Assembly: GCA_018417955.1 (NCBI GenBank)
Contig: JACTVC010000018.1
Coordinates: forward strand, 310,001 to 374,000
Length of the DNA stretch: 64,000 nt
Origin: Laccaria trichodermophora
Taxonomy: Eukaryota > Basidiomycota > Agaricomycetes > Agaricales > Hydnangiaceae
Reading direction: 5' to 3'
Every line of letters starts with the position of its first letter. The stretch's first letter is position 1. The notes under the pieces are model-generated. The model was not told where the DNA came from, ran no database searches, and saw nothing but the letters and a program-made list of their open reading frames with translations. Position numbers and translations under genes: made by a program. Below, one piece after another: positions 44,252-55,386 of the stretch.

Positions 44252-45404
44252 ATGGTCAGATACGCTGCTTCCATCCTCGTTGCTGCTGCGCTTGTCGCTG
44301 CTGCCCGTGCTGAACAACACCATAGCGCTCCGTAAGTTTGTTTACTCATTGCGATATTTTTATGAAGGCGCTAGCGGTATAACAGACGAGACCTCACTAA
44401 TCTCGATTTGTTCGAACGCGAGATCCCCTTCGATCTCGGTGACCTCTCTGCTCGAGACGACGCAGACCTATACACCCGAGAATTTTTCGAGAGTGAGCTC
44501 TCGGAACGGGACGTCGAACTCTTGGAGCGGGAACCTAACTCGTGGTCCAAAAATGCCATGTTTGTTTTCTTCTTGTTACATTTTTGTTTCGTTGTTGTTG
44601 ACGCACATATCTATTTTGTAGTAAGCAATACGCAGTCCAATATGGACCGAAGCCTGCCTCCCCTTCTTCCTCCGAGCTGACGACAAGAGAGCTCGACATT
44701 GATGCAGAGCTGTTCGAGAGGGACTTGGATGAGCTCATGGAGCGTGATTTGCAGAAACGCTTCTTGTAAGCCCTCCTCCTCTCTCTCTCGCTTATCCACA
44801 TGCTGATGGTACACCCTTTGAAAATAGCCTCTTCTTCCGCAAGAAACAACGCAAAGCCGACGACGCTGACCTCTCGGAACGGGACCTTGCTGACGACTCT
44901 GACCTCCTCGAGCGCAACTTTGACGACTCGGACCTTCTCGAGCGGGACTTTGAAGAGCTCGAAGCCCGTGAGAGTCTCTGGGAGAAGATACGGTAAGTCC
45001 CACCCTCTCCTCAAACAATCCATCAACAACGTTCCGATAAAATGTGCAGTAAGATCTTCACCGGCAAGAAAGGCAAGGACGACAAGAAGAAGAAAGAGGC
45101 GGAGAAGAAGAAGGCTGCTGAGGCTAAGAAGAAGGCTGAAGCCGACGACTTGGCTGAGCGGGACTTTGATGAGGATGTGTTTGAGCGCGAGTTTGACGAC
45201 GAGCTTATGGAGCGCAAATTCGACGATGAACTCCTTGAGCGTGACTTGGACGAGGAGGTTTTCGAGCGGGACATCGCTGAAGAGGACCTGTACCAACGGG
45301 ACTTTGATGAGGAGATGTTCGGGCGAGACGTTGACGATGAGCTTCTTGAGCGGCAGTTTGATGAGGAGTATCTGGTCGAGCGGGAAATTGATGAGTTGGA
45401 TTGA
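44252..45404 (+). CDS. Secreted repeat protein, family member 2
   Basis: The signal peptide is MVRYAASILVAAALVAAARA, then EQHHSAP. Exons after that: RDLTNLDLFEREIPFDLGD with repeated ER-type units; KQYAVQYGPKP and ELTTRELDIDAELFERDLDE; an exon ending FEELEARESLWEKIR; and a last exon starting KIFTGKKGKDDKKKKEAEKK. The last exon has a Lys/Ala coiled-coil-like segment and then tandem nine-residue units of the type ERDFDEEVF, ending EREIDELD. Five exons with short introns keep frame. Acidic repeats and basic segments alternate. No cysteine pattern, enzyme motif or known domain is seen. Close paralog of the gene at 50774. Confidence 0.75.
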
Positions 45405-45893
45405 GCGATGTCAATTTAGATACCAATTGGTGTTGAACGTTGAGGCCTAGGGGAACATACATACCACGAATCAAATTCTACCAGCCATATTCTCGAACAC
45501 CTCCATTCCAACAACGAGTTTGCCTCTTACGGATATGCTTTCTGAGGACGTTAACCGGCCCTCGTTTTGACGGTAATTGAGTCGAACCCTTTCAGAGTCT
45601 TTCGAGGCATTGACCAACTTTGCATGGCAGGGGACTGCATCCTCAAGGACCTCGCTGGGGCGCAAAGAGGCGCCTACCAGTATTTTGTTTGGTCTCTTTC
45701 ACGCACAGTGGTCACATCACGTTCAGAACATACTTACATACCTGTTCCATCCTCCTCTCCTATCTAAATTATATAGGGTCACAACGGCCAGGAACTTTGC
45801 TTTCGGGGCTTGCTTATACTTCCATCTATGTAAGTTCGGGAAAGTATCCGGGCCTCCAACTCACACAATTATCTGCAAAAGGCTGCCCTCTCA
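45405..45893. other. Intergenic, no gene seen
   Basis: Terminator region of member 2 and promoter of the F-box gene. Small frames only. Confidence 0.4.
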
Positions 45894-47315
45894 ATGTCTG
45901 TGCATTTCCTAGAGTCTTTGTCAGAGTCCGGAGGTGGTGAAGACACCCTTACCACGAAGAAGAAGCTTCGAAAATTCGACCACGCGATTGTTATTAAAGC
46001 TCAGGTCGAATACGGGGCTCTCTACAACGAAACGGCGCCTGTTTTAAACCTTCCTACCGAAATCCTCTGCCAAATCTTCGAAGACACCCAAGATGCATCG
46101 CGGATCCATAGGGCTTCCAGACACCCTTGCGTGGAAGTCATTATTTCACACGTTTGCAGGGGATGGCGTTCAGTCGCGTTGTCCTACCCACCACTGTGGT
46201 CAACATTTCGACATGATAGTATTTGCGACCAGACATATCGTCAGCTGGGAAGTCGGCTAGACGTATACCTGGACAGGTCGAGCTCACACCTACTCGACCT
46301 CTACTTCCATTTTGGGTATAGCACGAGGTCAACAGGATCGTTCAAGTCCATGCTGGAGAGAACGTTGCCACACGTTGCTCGCTGGAGGCGATTTTTCTTA
46401 ATTTCCAACGATGCTGAACCCAGATTGGACTTCTCTGACAGATTATCCCGGTTAGAGGCTCCTACGCTTGAATATCTGTCATTAGGTCCTGCTACGCTAC
46501 ATCCAGGGACCTTTCTACGTGACACTCCAAAGCTATGCTACTTGAGAATGGATACACCATGTCCTTCCCAATACTTCCCACTCCTTTCCAATATCACCAT
46601 GTTACGAATTGAGCGTCATTCTGATTCAGGTCGTAGTCGCTTGGGAAGTTGGAACGATTTCCTGGAAATTCTTGCTTTGCCATCGTTGTCCAGTTTGTCG
46701 ATTTTTGGCCAACACTTTAGCAAGCCTGAGTCTCAGCATTCCTCCAACATCACCATGAAGAATCTAAAGCACCTTCGCTTTGGCGAGAACAACCTCTTTC
46801 GCCACTTCTTCCCATTATTGTCTGCACCGCTGCTCGAGACCCTGGCTCTATGTGACCTTCGTTCACCTTTCCCTGATCTCATGGAAAGAGAGCCCTTTTA
46901 CATGCTACACTCTTTGACCGTAATCTGCTGTCCATATCTCTTCCTCAAACTTGCCGCCATTACCCCTTCTGTCACTCACCTCACCGTCTCAGAGTTATTC
47001 CCCCCCGAGCGCATGACTGAGCTGTTTAATGAGGGTGGAACCAATCTTTGGGCAAAATTAAAGTTTCTGTCGGGCAAGATCTCTGAGGATGGCAGGAGAT
47101 TCAGTTTTTACCTCGAGTTTGCTCGAATGATGGCAAACCCAGACTTGATTATCCGAACATCCGCCTCTTTCATCAAAGAGTGGGCCAGGGAATTCAAGAT
47201 GGCGCAGCTTCAGGCAATGTGTGTGCTTGAAGAAATGCCCGTGGGGGGTATTCCATGGCCACCAGGTGCTGATGTTCCAGTAGAAACTGATTTCTTTTCT
47301 GTAAACTACTATTAA
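45894..47315 (+). CDS. F-box protein (473 aa), intact
   Basis: Substrate adaptor of an SCF ubiquitin ligase, by family. There is an N-terminal leader of about 50 residues, then the F-box PVLNLPTEILCQIFEDTQDA, SHVCRGWRSVALSYPPLWSTF, and an LRR-like C-terminal region (LEAPTLEYLSLGPATL, LPSLSSLSIFGQHF, LSAPLLETLALCDLRS). It is a single exon with no breaks, in contrast to the frameshifted F-box gene at 40486-41885. Its substrate is unknown. Such families are large and variable in mushrooms. Confidence 0.85.
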   Translation: MSVHFLESLSESGGGEDTLTTKKKLRKFDHAIVIKAQVEYGALYNETAPVLNLPTEILCQIFEDTQDASRIHRASRHPCVEVIISHVCRGWRSVALSYPPLWSTFRHDSICDQTYRQLGSRLDVYLDRSSSHLLDLYFHFGYSTRSTGSFKSMLERTLPHVARWRRFFLISNDAEPRLDFSDRLSRLEAPTLEYLSLGPATLHPGTFLRDTPKLCYLRMDTPCPSQYFPLLSNITMLRIERHSDSGRSRLGSWNDFLEILALPSLSSLSIFGQHFSKPESQHSSNITMKNLKHLRFGENNLFRHFFPLLSAPLLETLALCDLRSPFPDLMEREPFYMLHSLTVICCPYLFLKLAAITPSVTHLTVSELFPPERMTELFNEGGTNLWAKLKFLSGKISEDGRRFSFYLEFARMMANPDLIIRTSASFIKEWAREFKMAQLQAMCVLEEMPVGGIPWPPGADVPVETDFFSVNYY

Positions 47316-47487
47316 GCTAGTAGTGTTAACCACTAGATCGAACCAAACACTGTTTTCGCGCTGGGGCCCTTCCGACACAACAACTCAGTCTCGTAAAACA
47401 CAGAACTTTACAAAAGAATAAAGACCGCCTACGCATCTGTAAGTTGTCGGAAGGATTGGTTGACAACACGCCATCACGACAGTGGAC

Positions 47488-47772
47488 ATGAGAGATTATG
47501 ACTTCGAAAACCTGCACCCCGACTTCCAATCAGTTTCCATTCTTGCTCTAATACAGGCGGCCCAACAACGTACTCAAGAAATTGTGCAACTGAATGGTAA
47601 GCGCCGCCTGTGGTCGTTAACTGCGTTCCTCCGTCTGAGGACAAGTCTCAATGAAGTTTTTGGGGACAGCGTTGGCGGAAGTCAGGGCTCCTCAACGCAC
47701 AAGTCCAAGTCAGAGGTATGCAGTGACGACTTGCATTTGAAAGGGTGGAATGATCCACCAGACGAGCTGTGA
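47488..47772 (+). CDS. Small hypothetical protein or fragment
   Basis: MRDYDFENLHPDFQSVSILAL is followed by a charged helical stretch and a Ser/Asp-rich end. No signal peptide or domain is recognised. It may be one exon of an unannotated gene or a chance frame. Confidence 0.3.
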   Translation: MRDYDFENLHPDFQSVSILALIQAAQQRTQEIVQLNGKRRLWSLTAFLRLRTSLNEVFGDSVGGSQGSSTHKSKSEVCSDDLHLKGWNDPPDEL

Positions 47773-48177
47773 ACCCGTGCTTGTGATCAAGAGCCTACGC
47801 AAAAGAAGGAGCGAGCCAAAGAAGGGGGCAGGTCATTCCATCATCCACGTTCAGGAACGCAGCAAGTTTCCGAGTGAGTAAGCCTCAGCGCTTAATTTTG
47901 GTCTCTTCCGCACGAGAAAGAGTCTACAAGTCAAGTCAATCACAAGGTTTTGAGAGGGGAAAATACTGAGAAGTACCATCGCATGTAGTAGAGCTCAGAT
48001 CGCCTGGTAACAACCTGTACGCTGATAGAGAGCTGGAAGAACTAAGGGCCATTTTTTGTGTAAGGATTAGAGCGTGAATGAGAAACGAGATGAGGTAGCA
48101 CACAAGCATTCGTGACGAGACTCCGAAGGACAACCTCTGGCAGTCAGCAAGCTCCAGAAACCTCCAAGCACCATCAG
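47773..48177. other. Intergenic, no gene seen
   Basis: No supported frame or repeat. Confidence 0.35.
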
Positions 48178-49691
48178 TCAAACGTCCCGGTCAGAGGTAA
48201 GTTGCTGCATTGAACGAACGAAGCTGACGAGCAATGATGGCACATCGACGAGCCAGGTCTCCCCAGGAATCAGAACGAATGAGCGGAGGTAGGATAATGA
48301 CCGAATTAACCGTTCGAAGGCGAGTCTGTCAATCACTGGCAAGTCAGTCAACCCGGATATCTCCACAGGATTCTCGATGCACTTTGGAATCGAACGTCCC
48401 AGCCAGAGGGACGTAGGAAAGACTGGTGGCATCGACACATGCACTGATCGAGATGGTACCAAAGTCTCTAGTGATGAACACGAAAGACATCCGCAGGAAT
48501 CTAGATCCAACGACTCAGAACCACTCATGAGAACAAAACTGCCAGCGTACCACCGAAGAAAAAAGGTTTCGTGAATGGATTGAGTTGAGAGCTGGATAAC
48601 TCGATAACCTCTGGGGTACAATATTGAGTCTCGTGAGGACATACGGGAACATGAGTCTTGAACCCACGAGGTACCTTGACAGCGAGAAACGCTGCAAAAG
48701 ACAATCACAGTCAACGTTCTAAAATCCTCCAAAAGATCAACGTGCCTACCAAGTCAAACGTCCCAGCTTGATGTATTGAGTGGGGAACAAGGAGCAAGAT
48801 TGACGCCAATATCGGTATGTACGTTGAAGTAGTTTGGGAGCGCTGCTCATTTGTAGAACTTGGCACCAGGTTTACTATAGGGACCCAATAGTTGAGATCA
48901 TCGTGAACTCTCTTCACCAATGCCTCAAAGCTCTCCTTAGAACGTTTAGGTAAAACCCCTTCGTCCTCAAGAAGCTGCACCAAGCCGGTCGTCCAGGTGA
49001 CCAGGTCAGACAACCACTTCCGGATCCGTTATACAGGTAATGATTGAACTTCTTTTGAACCAGGAGATCATAGAGCTGGGTCGTGGTGTACTCTTTTGCC
49101 AGGTTCGACTCCCAATGATCAGCAGCAGTCTTCGAAACCGCGAAGGACTTGCTTATCAATCTGACTCAGGAAACTCTGCGGCCAAACAATATTATTCAAC
49201 AACTTACTGGACTTCGATTTCGGGATCGGTAAGGCTCTGGAGTCGACTTGGGGACAAGATGTTCTCCAGCAGCACACTCGCTCTCGACTCTCCCTCCTAA
49301 CCCTCTCCCTCTCCTCCCTCTCCTTCTCTGCTTGCTCAACCTTGGTAGAAATTCGATGCATATCTTGTAAAAGATGATCGATCTCATCATCGTTGCTTGC
49401 AGTGGTTGGCGCCTAACTGCTAGTCGACTTTGTTGGGAATGAAGATGCCGCAGCAACACACGGCGTGTTTCCAGCCAAAAGCGAAGCAACTTCAGAGCAA
49501 CCAGAGAACTGAAAACAGAAAAATAAAGATGGCTTGCGTGAAACCCGATAGCTGTTGTAGATAACTTCTATGCCTATCTTTGTCAAGCTCCCACAATGAA
49601 CCAGGGGAAAACACAACGTACTTTTTAAAATCCCTGGACGTTTTGGTAAGTGCGGCCCGCCAGTCTCTTTCTCAAATTTCTCGAAAGCCAT
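48178..49691 (-). pseudogene. Hypothetical minus-strand gene, probably decayed
   Basis: Successive frames read MAFEKFEKETGG, then a coiled coil (RISTKVEQAEKEREERERV), LLENILSPSRLQSLTDPEIE in a shifted frame, HWESNLAKEYTTTQLYDLLV, then SDLVTWTTGLVQLLEDEGVL and KESFEALVKRVHDDLNYWVP, and a longer tail to 48178 rich in Ser and Leu. The protein-like quality of each piece suggests one gene, but frame changes between pieces occur without clear introns. No domain is recognised. Confidence 0.4.
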
Positions 49692-50005
49692 CTGTAGACT
49701 GACTCTTCAACTGTTCTTTTTGTTCCCTTTCCCAGAGCATTTTCCTACGCAAGGATTCATTGTCAGTTCATCTACTTTGCTACAATCAAACAGACCCATT
49801 AGCTGCCATGATCAAAACGGGGAACCCAAAGAAACGTACTATTCGGTTCCAGTCAAAATCGTCCCAGTGTTGTCCGAAGGATTTCAAGCTCGGCTTTGTA
49901 GTCAGCTACTTCCCTAGATGACGTGCGTAGACCAATTAGCGATTATATAGACAGTGGAATTTGAAACTTACTCCTCAAGTGCATTGCACTTCAGCTCCGA
50001 CGACC
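49692..50005. other. Intergenic, no gene seen
   Basis: No supported gene. Confidence 0.35.
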
Positions 50006-50150
50006 TGCGAAGTCTCCTTCTCAAACAAAATTTGTAGTCGGTGGTCGTGAGCAGCCTCAACGTCGTCTAGTGAAGTCTCCCTATCAAACACCATTTGTAG
50101 TTATTGGTTGTGAATCGCCTCCGAGATCAACTCTTCGTCGTCTAGTCTCC
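50006..50150. repeat. Two-copy tandem repeat (~65-72 bp)
   Basis: Both copies contain GAAGTCTCC-T-TCAAACA and ATTTGTAGT followed by GTCGTCTAG: 50006-50070 and 50071-50150, with an insertion in the second. Significance unknown. Confidence 0.55.
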
Positions 50151-50630
50151 TCATTTAGGTTGGAGTACGATGCAGTCGACCTGCAACTTCACTGCACGAT
50201 CGGGGTTAACGGGCTGCGGCAATAGGGGCAGCTTGGACAGCTAGATACCACTGGCGTTAGCGAAAGGTCGGATGAGATTGGGATCGCACATACTCTTTAC
50301 AAAATATGTAGCCACAAGGTCTTCGAGCGACTTTGCCTTCAGTTCTGGCACACGCTCAAGCAGTGCCGACTTCTCCCTTCGAAAACATACAACTGCGCCA
50401 AGAAACAGTTGAATTATTCTCCAAGAAATAATACAACTCAAGGCTGAATCCAACCTTTCAGAGCCCCTGCGGTTGCTTTGAAACGTCTTAGCATTGCAAC
50501 GCGTCGTCGACACTGCTCCGTGTATCCGTGCTCGCCGCCAGTCTGTAACCAAATGAACTGCTGACTCATGATCATCAAAATGTCAAACTGCACATGGCGC
50601 CACAACACAGCCTGCTTCCACCAGCTCTGA
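50151..50630. other. Upstream region of secreted-repeat gene 3
   Basis: No gene is supported. The last 30 bases join the conserved promoter of family member 3. Confidence 0.4.
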
Positions 50631-50637
50631 TATAAAA
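50631..50637 (+). promoter_or_regulatory. TATA box of secreted-repeat gene 3
   Basis: TATAAAA in CTCTGATATAAAAACCTCGG, 143 bases before ATG 50774. The 20-base context is identical to that of gene 2, and GAGTTTTCGTTGAACGCAAC follows in the leader. Confidence 0.75.
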
Positions 50638-50773
50638 ACCTCGGCGATGCATCCACGATTCTCCAGCTGGTCTCATCCCCCCATCACTACAGAGTTTTCG
50701 TTGAACGCAACTCTTCCCCTCGCTCCCCATCCCAATTCTTTCGCTTGAACTTTATTAATCCACTTACGACATA

Positions 50774-52079
50774 ATGGTCAAATACGCTGCTTCCATCCTC
50801 GTTGCCGCCGCCCTTGTCGCTGTTGCCCGTGCTGAGCAACATCATAGTGCTCCGTAAGTTTTCTTTATACTCATCGTGATGTTCCTGCGAGGTATTGACG
50901 GATGCGAACGTATAGACGAGACCTCACTGATCTCGACCTTTTCGAGCGCGAGATCCCCTTCGATCTCGGCGATCTTTCTGCTCGGGACGATGCAGACCTA
51001 TACACCCGGGACTTCTTCGAGAATGAGCTCTCGGAACGGGACCTTGAGCTCTTGGAGCGCGCACCTAGCTTGTGGTTCCAGAATGCCATGTTCGTTTTTT
51101 TCTTTTCGTAACTTCGTTTTTGTATTGACGCATTCTATTTTGTATTGCAGTAAGCAATATGCGACCCAATACGGACCCAAGCCCTCCGCCCCGCCTTCTC
51201 CCTCCGAGCTGACGACAAGAGAGTTCGATGTTGACGCAGAGCTGTTCGAGCGTGACTTTGCCGACGACTCTGACCTCCTCGAGCGCGACTTTGACGACTC
51301 GGACCTTCTCGAGCGCGACTTTGAAGAGCTCGAAGCTCGTGAGAGTATCTGGTCGAAGATTCGGTAAGTTCTATATTCTTCTCAATCAATTTATCAACAA
51401 CGTTCTGACGAAAAATGTATAGCAACTTCTTCACCGGCAAGAAAGGCAAGGACAAGAAGAAGAAAGAGGAGGCGGAGAAGAAGAAGAAGGCTGCTGAGGC
51501 CAAGAAGAAGGCTGATGCTGAAGCTGCTAAGAAGAAAGCTGAAGCTGATGATTTGGCCGAGCGCGAGTTTGACGACGAGCTTATGGAGCGCGAGTTCGAC
51601 GATGAACTCCTTGAGCGCGACTTTGACGACTCGGACCTTCTCGAGCGCGACTTTGAAGAGCTCGAAGCTCGTGAGAGTATTTGGTCAAAGATTCGGTAAG
51701 TCCTCCACCCACCCATCAATCAACACCGTTCTGATGAAAAATGTATAGCAACTTCTTCACCGGCAAGAAAGGCAAGGACGACAAGAAGAAGAAAGAGGAG
51801 GCCAAGAAGAAGGCTGCTGAGGCTAAGAAGAAGGCTGATGCTGAAGCTGCTAAGAAGAAAGCTGAAGCTGATGATTTGGCCGAGCGCGAGTTTGACGACG
51901 AGCTTATGGAGCGCGAGTTCGACGATGAGCTCCTTGAGCGTGACTTCGACGAGGAGGTCTTCGAGCGGGACATTGCTGAAGAGGACCTGTACCAACGGGA
52001 CTTTGATGAGGAGGTGTTCGAGCGCGACGTTGAGGATGATCTTTTTGAGCGCGAGTTTGATGTTGACGAGTTGGATTAA
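50774..52079 (+). CDS. Secreted repeat protein, family member 3
   Basis: The signal peptide is MVKYAASILVAAALVAVARA, then EQHHSAP, RDLTDLDLFEREIPFDLGD and KQYATQYGPKP as in member 2. The exon containing LLERDFEELEARESIWSKIR is followed by an exon starting NFFTGKKGKD with KKKAAEAKKKADAEAAKKK. This exon type occurs twice: the first copy again ends in ELEARESIWSKIR and splices to a second NFFTGKKGKDD exon, so an exon plus intron has been duplicated. The tail is a run of nine-residue units (EREFDDELM, EREFDDELL, ERDFDEEVF, QRDFDEEVF, ERDVEDDLF) ending FDVDELD. All introns keep frame. No enzyme motif or Cys pattern is seen. Confidence 0.78.
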
Positions 52080-52600
52080 GCGATTGCATTTCATGTAACA
52101 TTTGGGGTTTTCTTGAATAAAACACAATTCACGACGCATCTTGACGGGCACAAATGTCAATTGATCTGCGCTCCTTGATGAGCACAGAGCGCAGAGTAGT
52201 GACGTCGACGTCAAGCACAACTTGAATAAGCTTGGCCTCACATAATCATTGTCTCACTGAGCCGCTGGGACGCACGCCAAGCTTTCAAAATTTCAAGCCT
52301 TCCTATCACCAACCATGGGACTGGACTCTGTAAGCCCAGTTCTAGCTATGATATAAAGTCTAGGTATGTGGTCTAATTTCTATCATTAGCTCAGGCTCAT
52401 TCCGGTGCCTAGGTATTTAACACCAGATGCATGGCGTTCACAATCTACATAGTACTGAGCCCGACCTAGTAGGGGCTAACTAGCCCATCTTCGTGGATTT
52501 AAATTCTCTTACATAGAGGGGACTGCCAAAACTTGTCGTCCTCTTAGCGCTCTCTTGGTGCAACCCAGCGCTCTTTCAACTTAACGCCCACTATCGAACA
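52080..52600. other. Intergenic, no gene seen
   Basis: 3' flank of member 3 (an AATAAA-like AATAAAACAC stands at 52117) and promoter of the DUF6593 gene. Confidence 0.45.
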
Positions 52601-53580
52601 ATGTCAGCGACATCGCTGCACCTCACACTAGTGAACAACGATCCAACAGCTACGATCCTCGTCACGCCCGATGGAGAGGCGCTTTACTCGATCTTAACGC
52701 CCTCTTCTTCCTCTTCCTCGTCGCCATCCCCTTCCACCGCCACTGCCAACGTATTCCCTAAACATTCCCCTCACGACGGCCAATTAAAATCAGCACAACC
52801 TCATGATCATCAAAAAGGGAAAGAAAAACAAGAAGCACTAAGGCAGTTTGATCCAAGACGGACACCTTCAACGACGACGATCAAGAGATTGGAGAGGTAT
52901 CATGCGAGTATTGGACATGTCGAGACGTCCATTGGGGTGGTTGAGTATCATCGGGAGAAAGACGGGGAGGGGACGAGGGTGAAGTTTTGCGGTGAAGGTA
53001 CTGAGCCACTTGATTTGGAGGTCGGTCCGAAGCCGAGTTTGAGGAAGACGCTTGGTCATGAGGGGGAGAACGTGATGGATGAGGATGGGGAGCTTGAGAT
53101 GGATGAGGATGATTGGGGGGTGGATAAGTACGTTGGTCTCTGTCGTGCTCGCCAAATAACTAACGGCTGCTCGTTGCCTAGTTCATGGGAATTCACGGGA
53201 CCAGATAACAAACACTACAGATGGCAAATGGTTATTCAATCACCTATGGTTAGCATTCCTCCTCCCCTCCTCTTTTCCTCCCTTCTCACCACATCAAACA
53301 CACTGTGCAGCTAATACTAGCCGAACCAACAACCGTCACACCCCTCGCGCGCTACCGCCGCGCGAAAATCGGCATCGTCTCCCGACCGCGTAGAGCGTTT
53401 CTGGAGATCTTGCCGCCTGGCGTGGGGATTATAGATTTTATAGTGGTTACGTTTGTTGCGTTTATGAAGCAACGTATGGGGATTGAGGATGGCCCGCCGG
53501 GACGGAAGGGAGAGGAGGGGGAGGAGGTTGTGGTGGCTGAGTTGGGGGGCGTACGGATACCGATCAAGACCGGAAGTTGA
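52601..53580 (+). CDS. DUF6593-family protein
   Basis: Exons 52601-53127, 53182-53248 and 53311-53580 give 287 residues with phases that join exactly. The N-terminus MSATSLHLTLVNNDPTATIL leads to a Ser/Pro-rich insert, then IGHVETSIGVVEYHREKDG, an acidic loop (DEDGELEMDEDDWG), WEFTGPDNKHYRWQM, AKIGIVSRPRRAFLEILPPG and IIDFIVVTFVAFMKQR. This pattern of a beta-rich core with W-F-GPDN and a hydrophobic IVVTF strand near the end is that of DUF6593, a family I know mainly from Agaricomycetes, with no assigned function. No signal peptide is seen. Confidence 0.8.
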
Positions 53581-55071
53581 TGGTGGATGGGATGCAGTTA
53601 AGATGAAGTGTGGTGGGTCTAGAGGTTGCTTCGTTTGGTTTTTTTCTAATGGTAATCACAGCGTATCACAGGACGTGTGTTCTTCAGGCATATAACCACC
53701 GGAAGCGTGTATATCTTAAGGTTTAAATGGGCGATCTTTTGTTCAGATTGTCCAGGAGCTCGAGAGAGCTCGAAATTTTCCTCAACGCTGGCCATGCGAA
53801 AACTTTCAACCGGTCATCGATTTTCCACCGCCCTACTGCCGTCTAAAACATCCAGTCAAGAGAATCTAAGTATTCTGTGGTCGATACTTTGATCTAGCTG
53901 GTCTCTTTGCGACCCGATGACGGATTGGCTGGATTATTATCACTTTTGGTTTTCAATTGGCAGATTCTTGGCTACATCCAGACCTTAGAAGACACGGTCA
54001 TCGCTTTCTTGGCAAGCAATTCTGATATTCGATGGCCTGGGCATTTATTTCACATATATCTGGATGTAGAATTGGAGGACGATTAGCAGTGTCGAGAGAG
54101 AGTCAAGAGTTGCTTCATACAAGCTTCAAAGCTTCATGTTTCGATAACAAACATGTACATACATCGCCCCTTAACACCGTGACCATGCTATGCAATCCAA
54201 GATGCAATTGTTCCAATTCTGCTGTCATGCCAGTAAGAGCGCTCGACGTAAGTTTTTGCCTCGTGGCCAGCTAATGAACACCAGGTGAGCACAGCTCTTT
54301 ACTGATAAGTCCAAATTTCATTGATGTGGGTTCCAAGCATCAAGCAAACTTGCGCCTTTCTTCACACCAGAACGGTGAAGTAGAGATACTGCATGGACAC
54401 TCGACAATCACTGCTCGACGCCTAGTGCAGGTCAAGAGGATGTAACTTGAAAGGTAGGTTCTATTTCTTGGCTGCATGGTCGTCGCTTGCTTACTCTGAA
54501 ATGCAGTGTTATCTCTATCAAAGAGGCGCTGCAGGTTCAGGTTCGATCGACGTTCCGACAAGGACCCAACACTGATGCATATCCGCTCAATCACCTTTGG
54601 ACCCGATTCTGGGCTCCTTCTGTCATAGGCTCTAACCGACGTTGCGGCATTCTTCCATATGATACGAGTTTCAAGCACCGAGGAAATCTTGCCCTACCCT
54701 TCGCTGTGAGACTTAGGCTACCTTTTCGCGGGTAGAACAGAACTGCCGTGGGTGAATAGTGCACACGCTAAGATTCGGTTACAGAACTGTATGTTCATCG
54801 ATTATCTTAGTTGCACCAATTTGGTTTACTAACTCCATAATGAAGTGTTATTTTTATCTCTTACTGGATTGATGAACGGATCCGTGCCCACAAACGGCGA
54901 AGATTACTCGGAAAAGGTTGGACCCCACGAATGTCCGACAACACACTTCCGACATGTCCAGAGCGCCGAGGGGCCAAGCCTATGCTTTGCTCTTGGCCGT
55001 GCACGTCGCTTCCCCTGATAGGAGCCAAGTTTCACGATTCGACCGCTCAATTGTAAGCATGCCGTTCCACG
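53581..55071. other. 1.5 kb without a supported gene
   Basis: Only short frames. The frame 54340-54678 on the minus strand has no motif. Confidence 0.35.
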
Positions 55072-55181
55072 GCTGGGCGACAAACAAGTCAAAGCTCTGA
55101 GCTCGTACTTAAGGAACGACAGGTCGTTTCCCAGTCCCAGCAGAGTGCCCGGTGCATCCTCCTCAAATCACATCAACGGTA
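55072..55181. repeat. Fragment C of the repeat block at 57.5-59.4 kb (direct orientation)
   Basis: GGGCGACAAACAAGTCAAAG to CAAATCACATCAACGGTAG matches 57680-57797 with about 15 substitutions plus one small indel. It shares CCCGGTGCATCCTCCTC and AACGACAGG, so it is a third, short relic of the same source. Confidence 0.65.
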
Positions 55182-55386
55182 GCTCTTCTCTCATCCCGCT
55201 GTCCGCTTTGCGCTCATGTTTTTCTCTACAGATCTAGGCTGGTCCTACTTCTCACTTAATTAACCAACCCTTTACGACCTTTTACGAAGTGAGTTACTCT
55301 TCGTCAATGCCATTGATCTCTAATCTGATATCGACATGCGCAGACTTCCATTCCTTCTTTTACCACTTTTTAATCAACCAATCATC

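Noticed and set aside
44535..45296. 253-codon minus-strand frame with LVVKLAL / LLSLSSLLLL hydrophobic runs resembling a membrane protein
   Set aside because: It is the antisense of the nonapeptide and KKKAAEA coding sequence. The same artefact appears opposite member 3 at 51720-52241, so it follows from composition.
42954..52079. Dikaritin/ustiloxin-type RiPP precursor cluster
   Set aside because: Repeats are not separated by Lys-Arg kexin sites and no UstYa-like (DUF3328), tyrosinase or methyltransferase gene is visible nearby. Kept only as a weak alternative in the findings.
42720..52100. Possible CRISPR-like or satellite array because of many short direct repeats
   Set aside because: The repeats are in-frame 27-bp coding units within spliced genes, not spacer-separated repeats, and the organism is eukaryotic.
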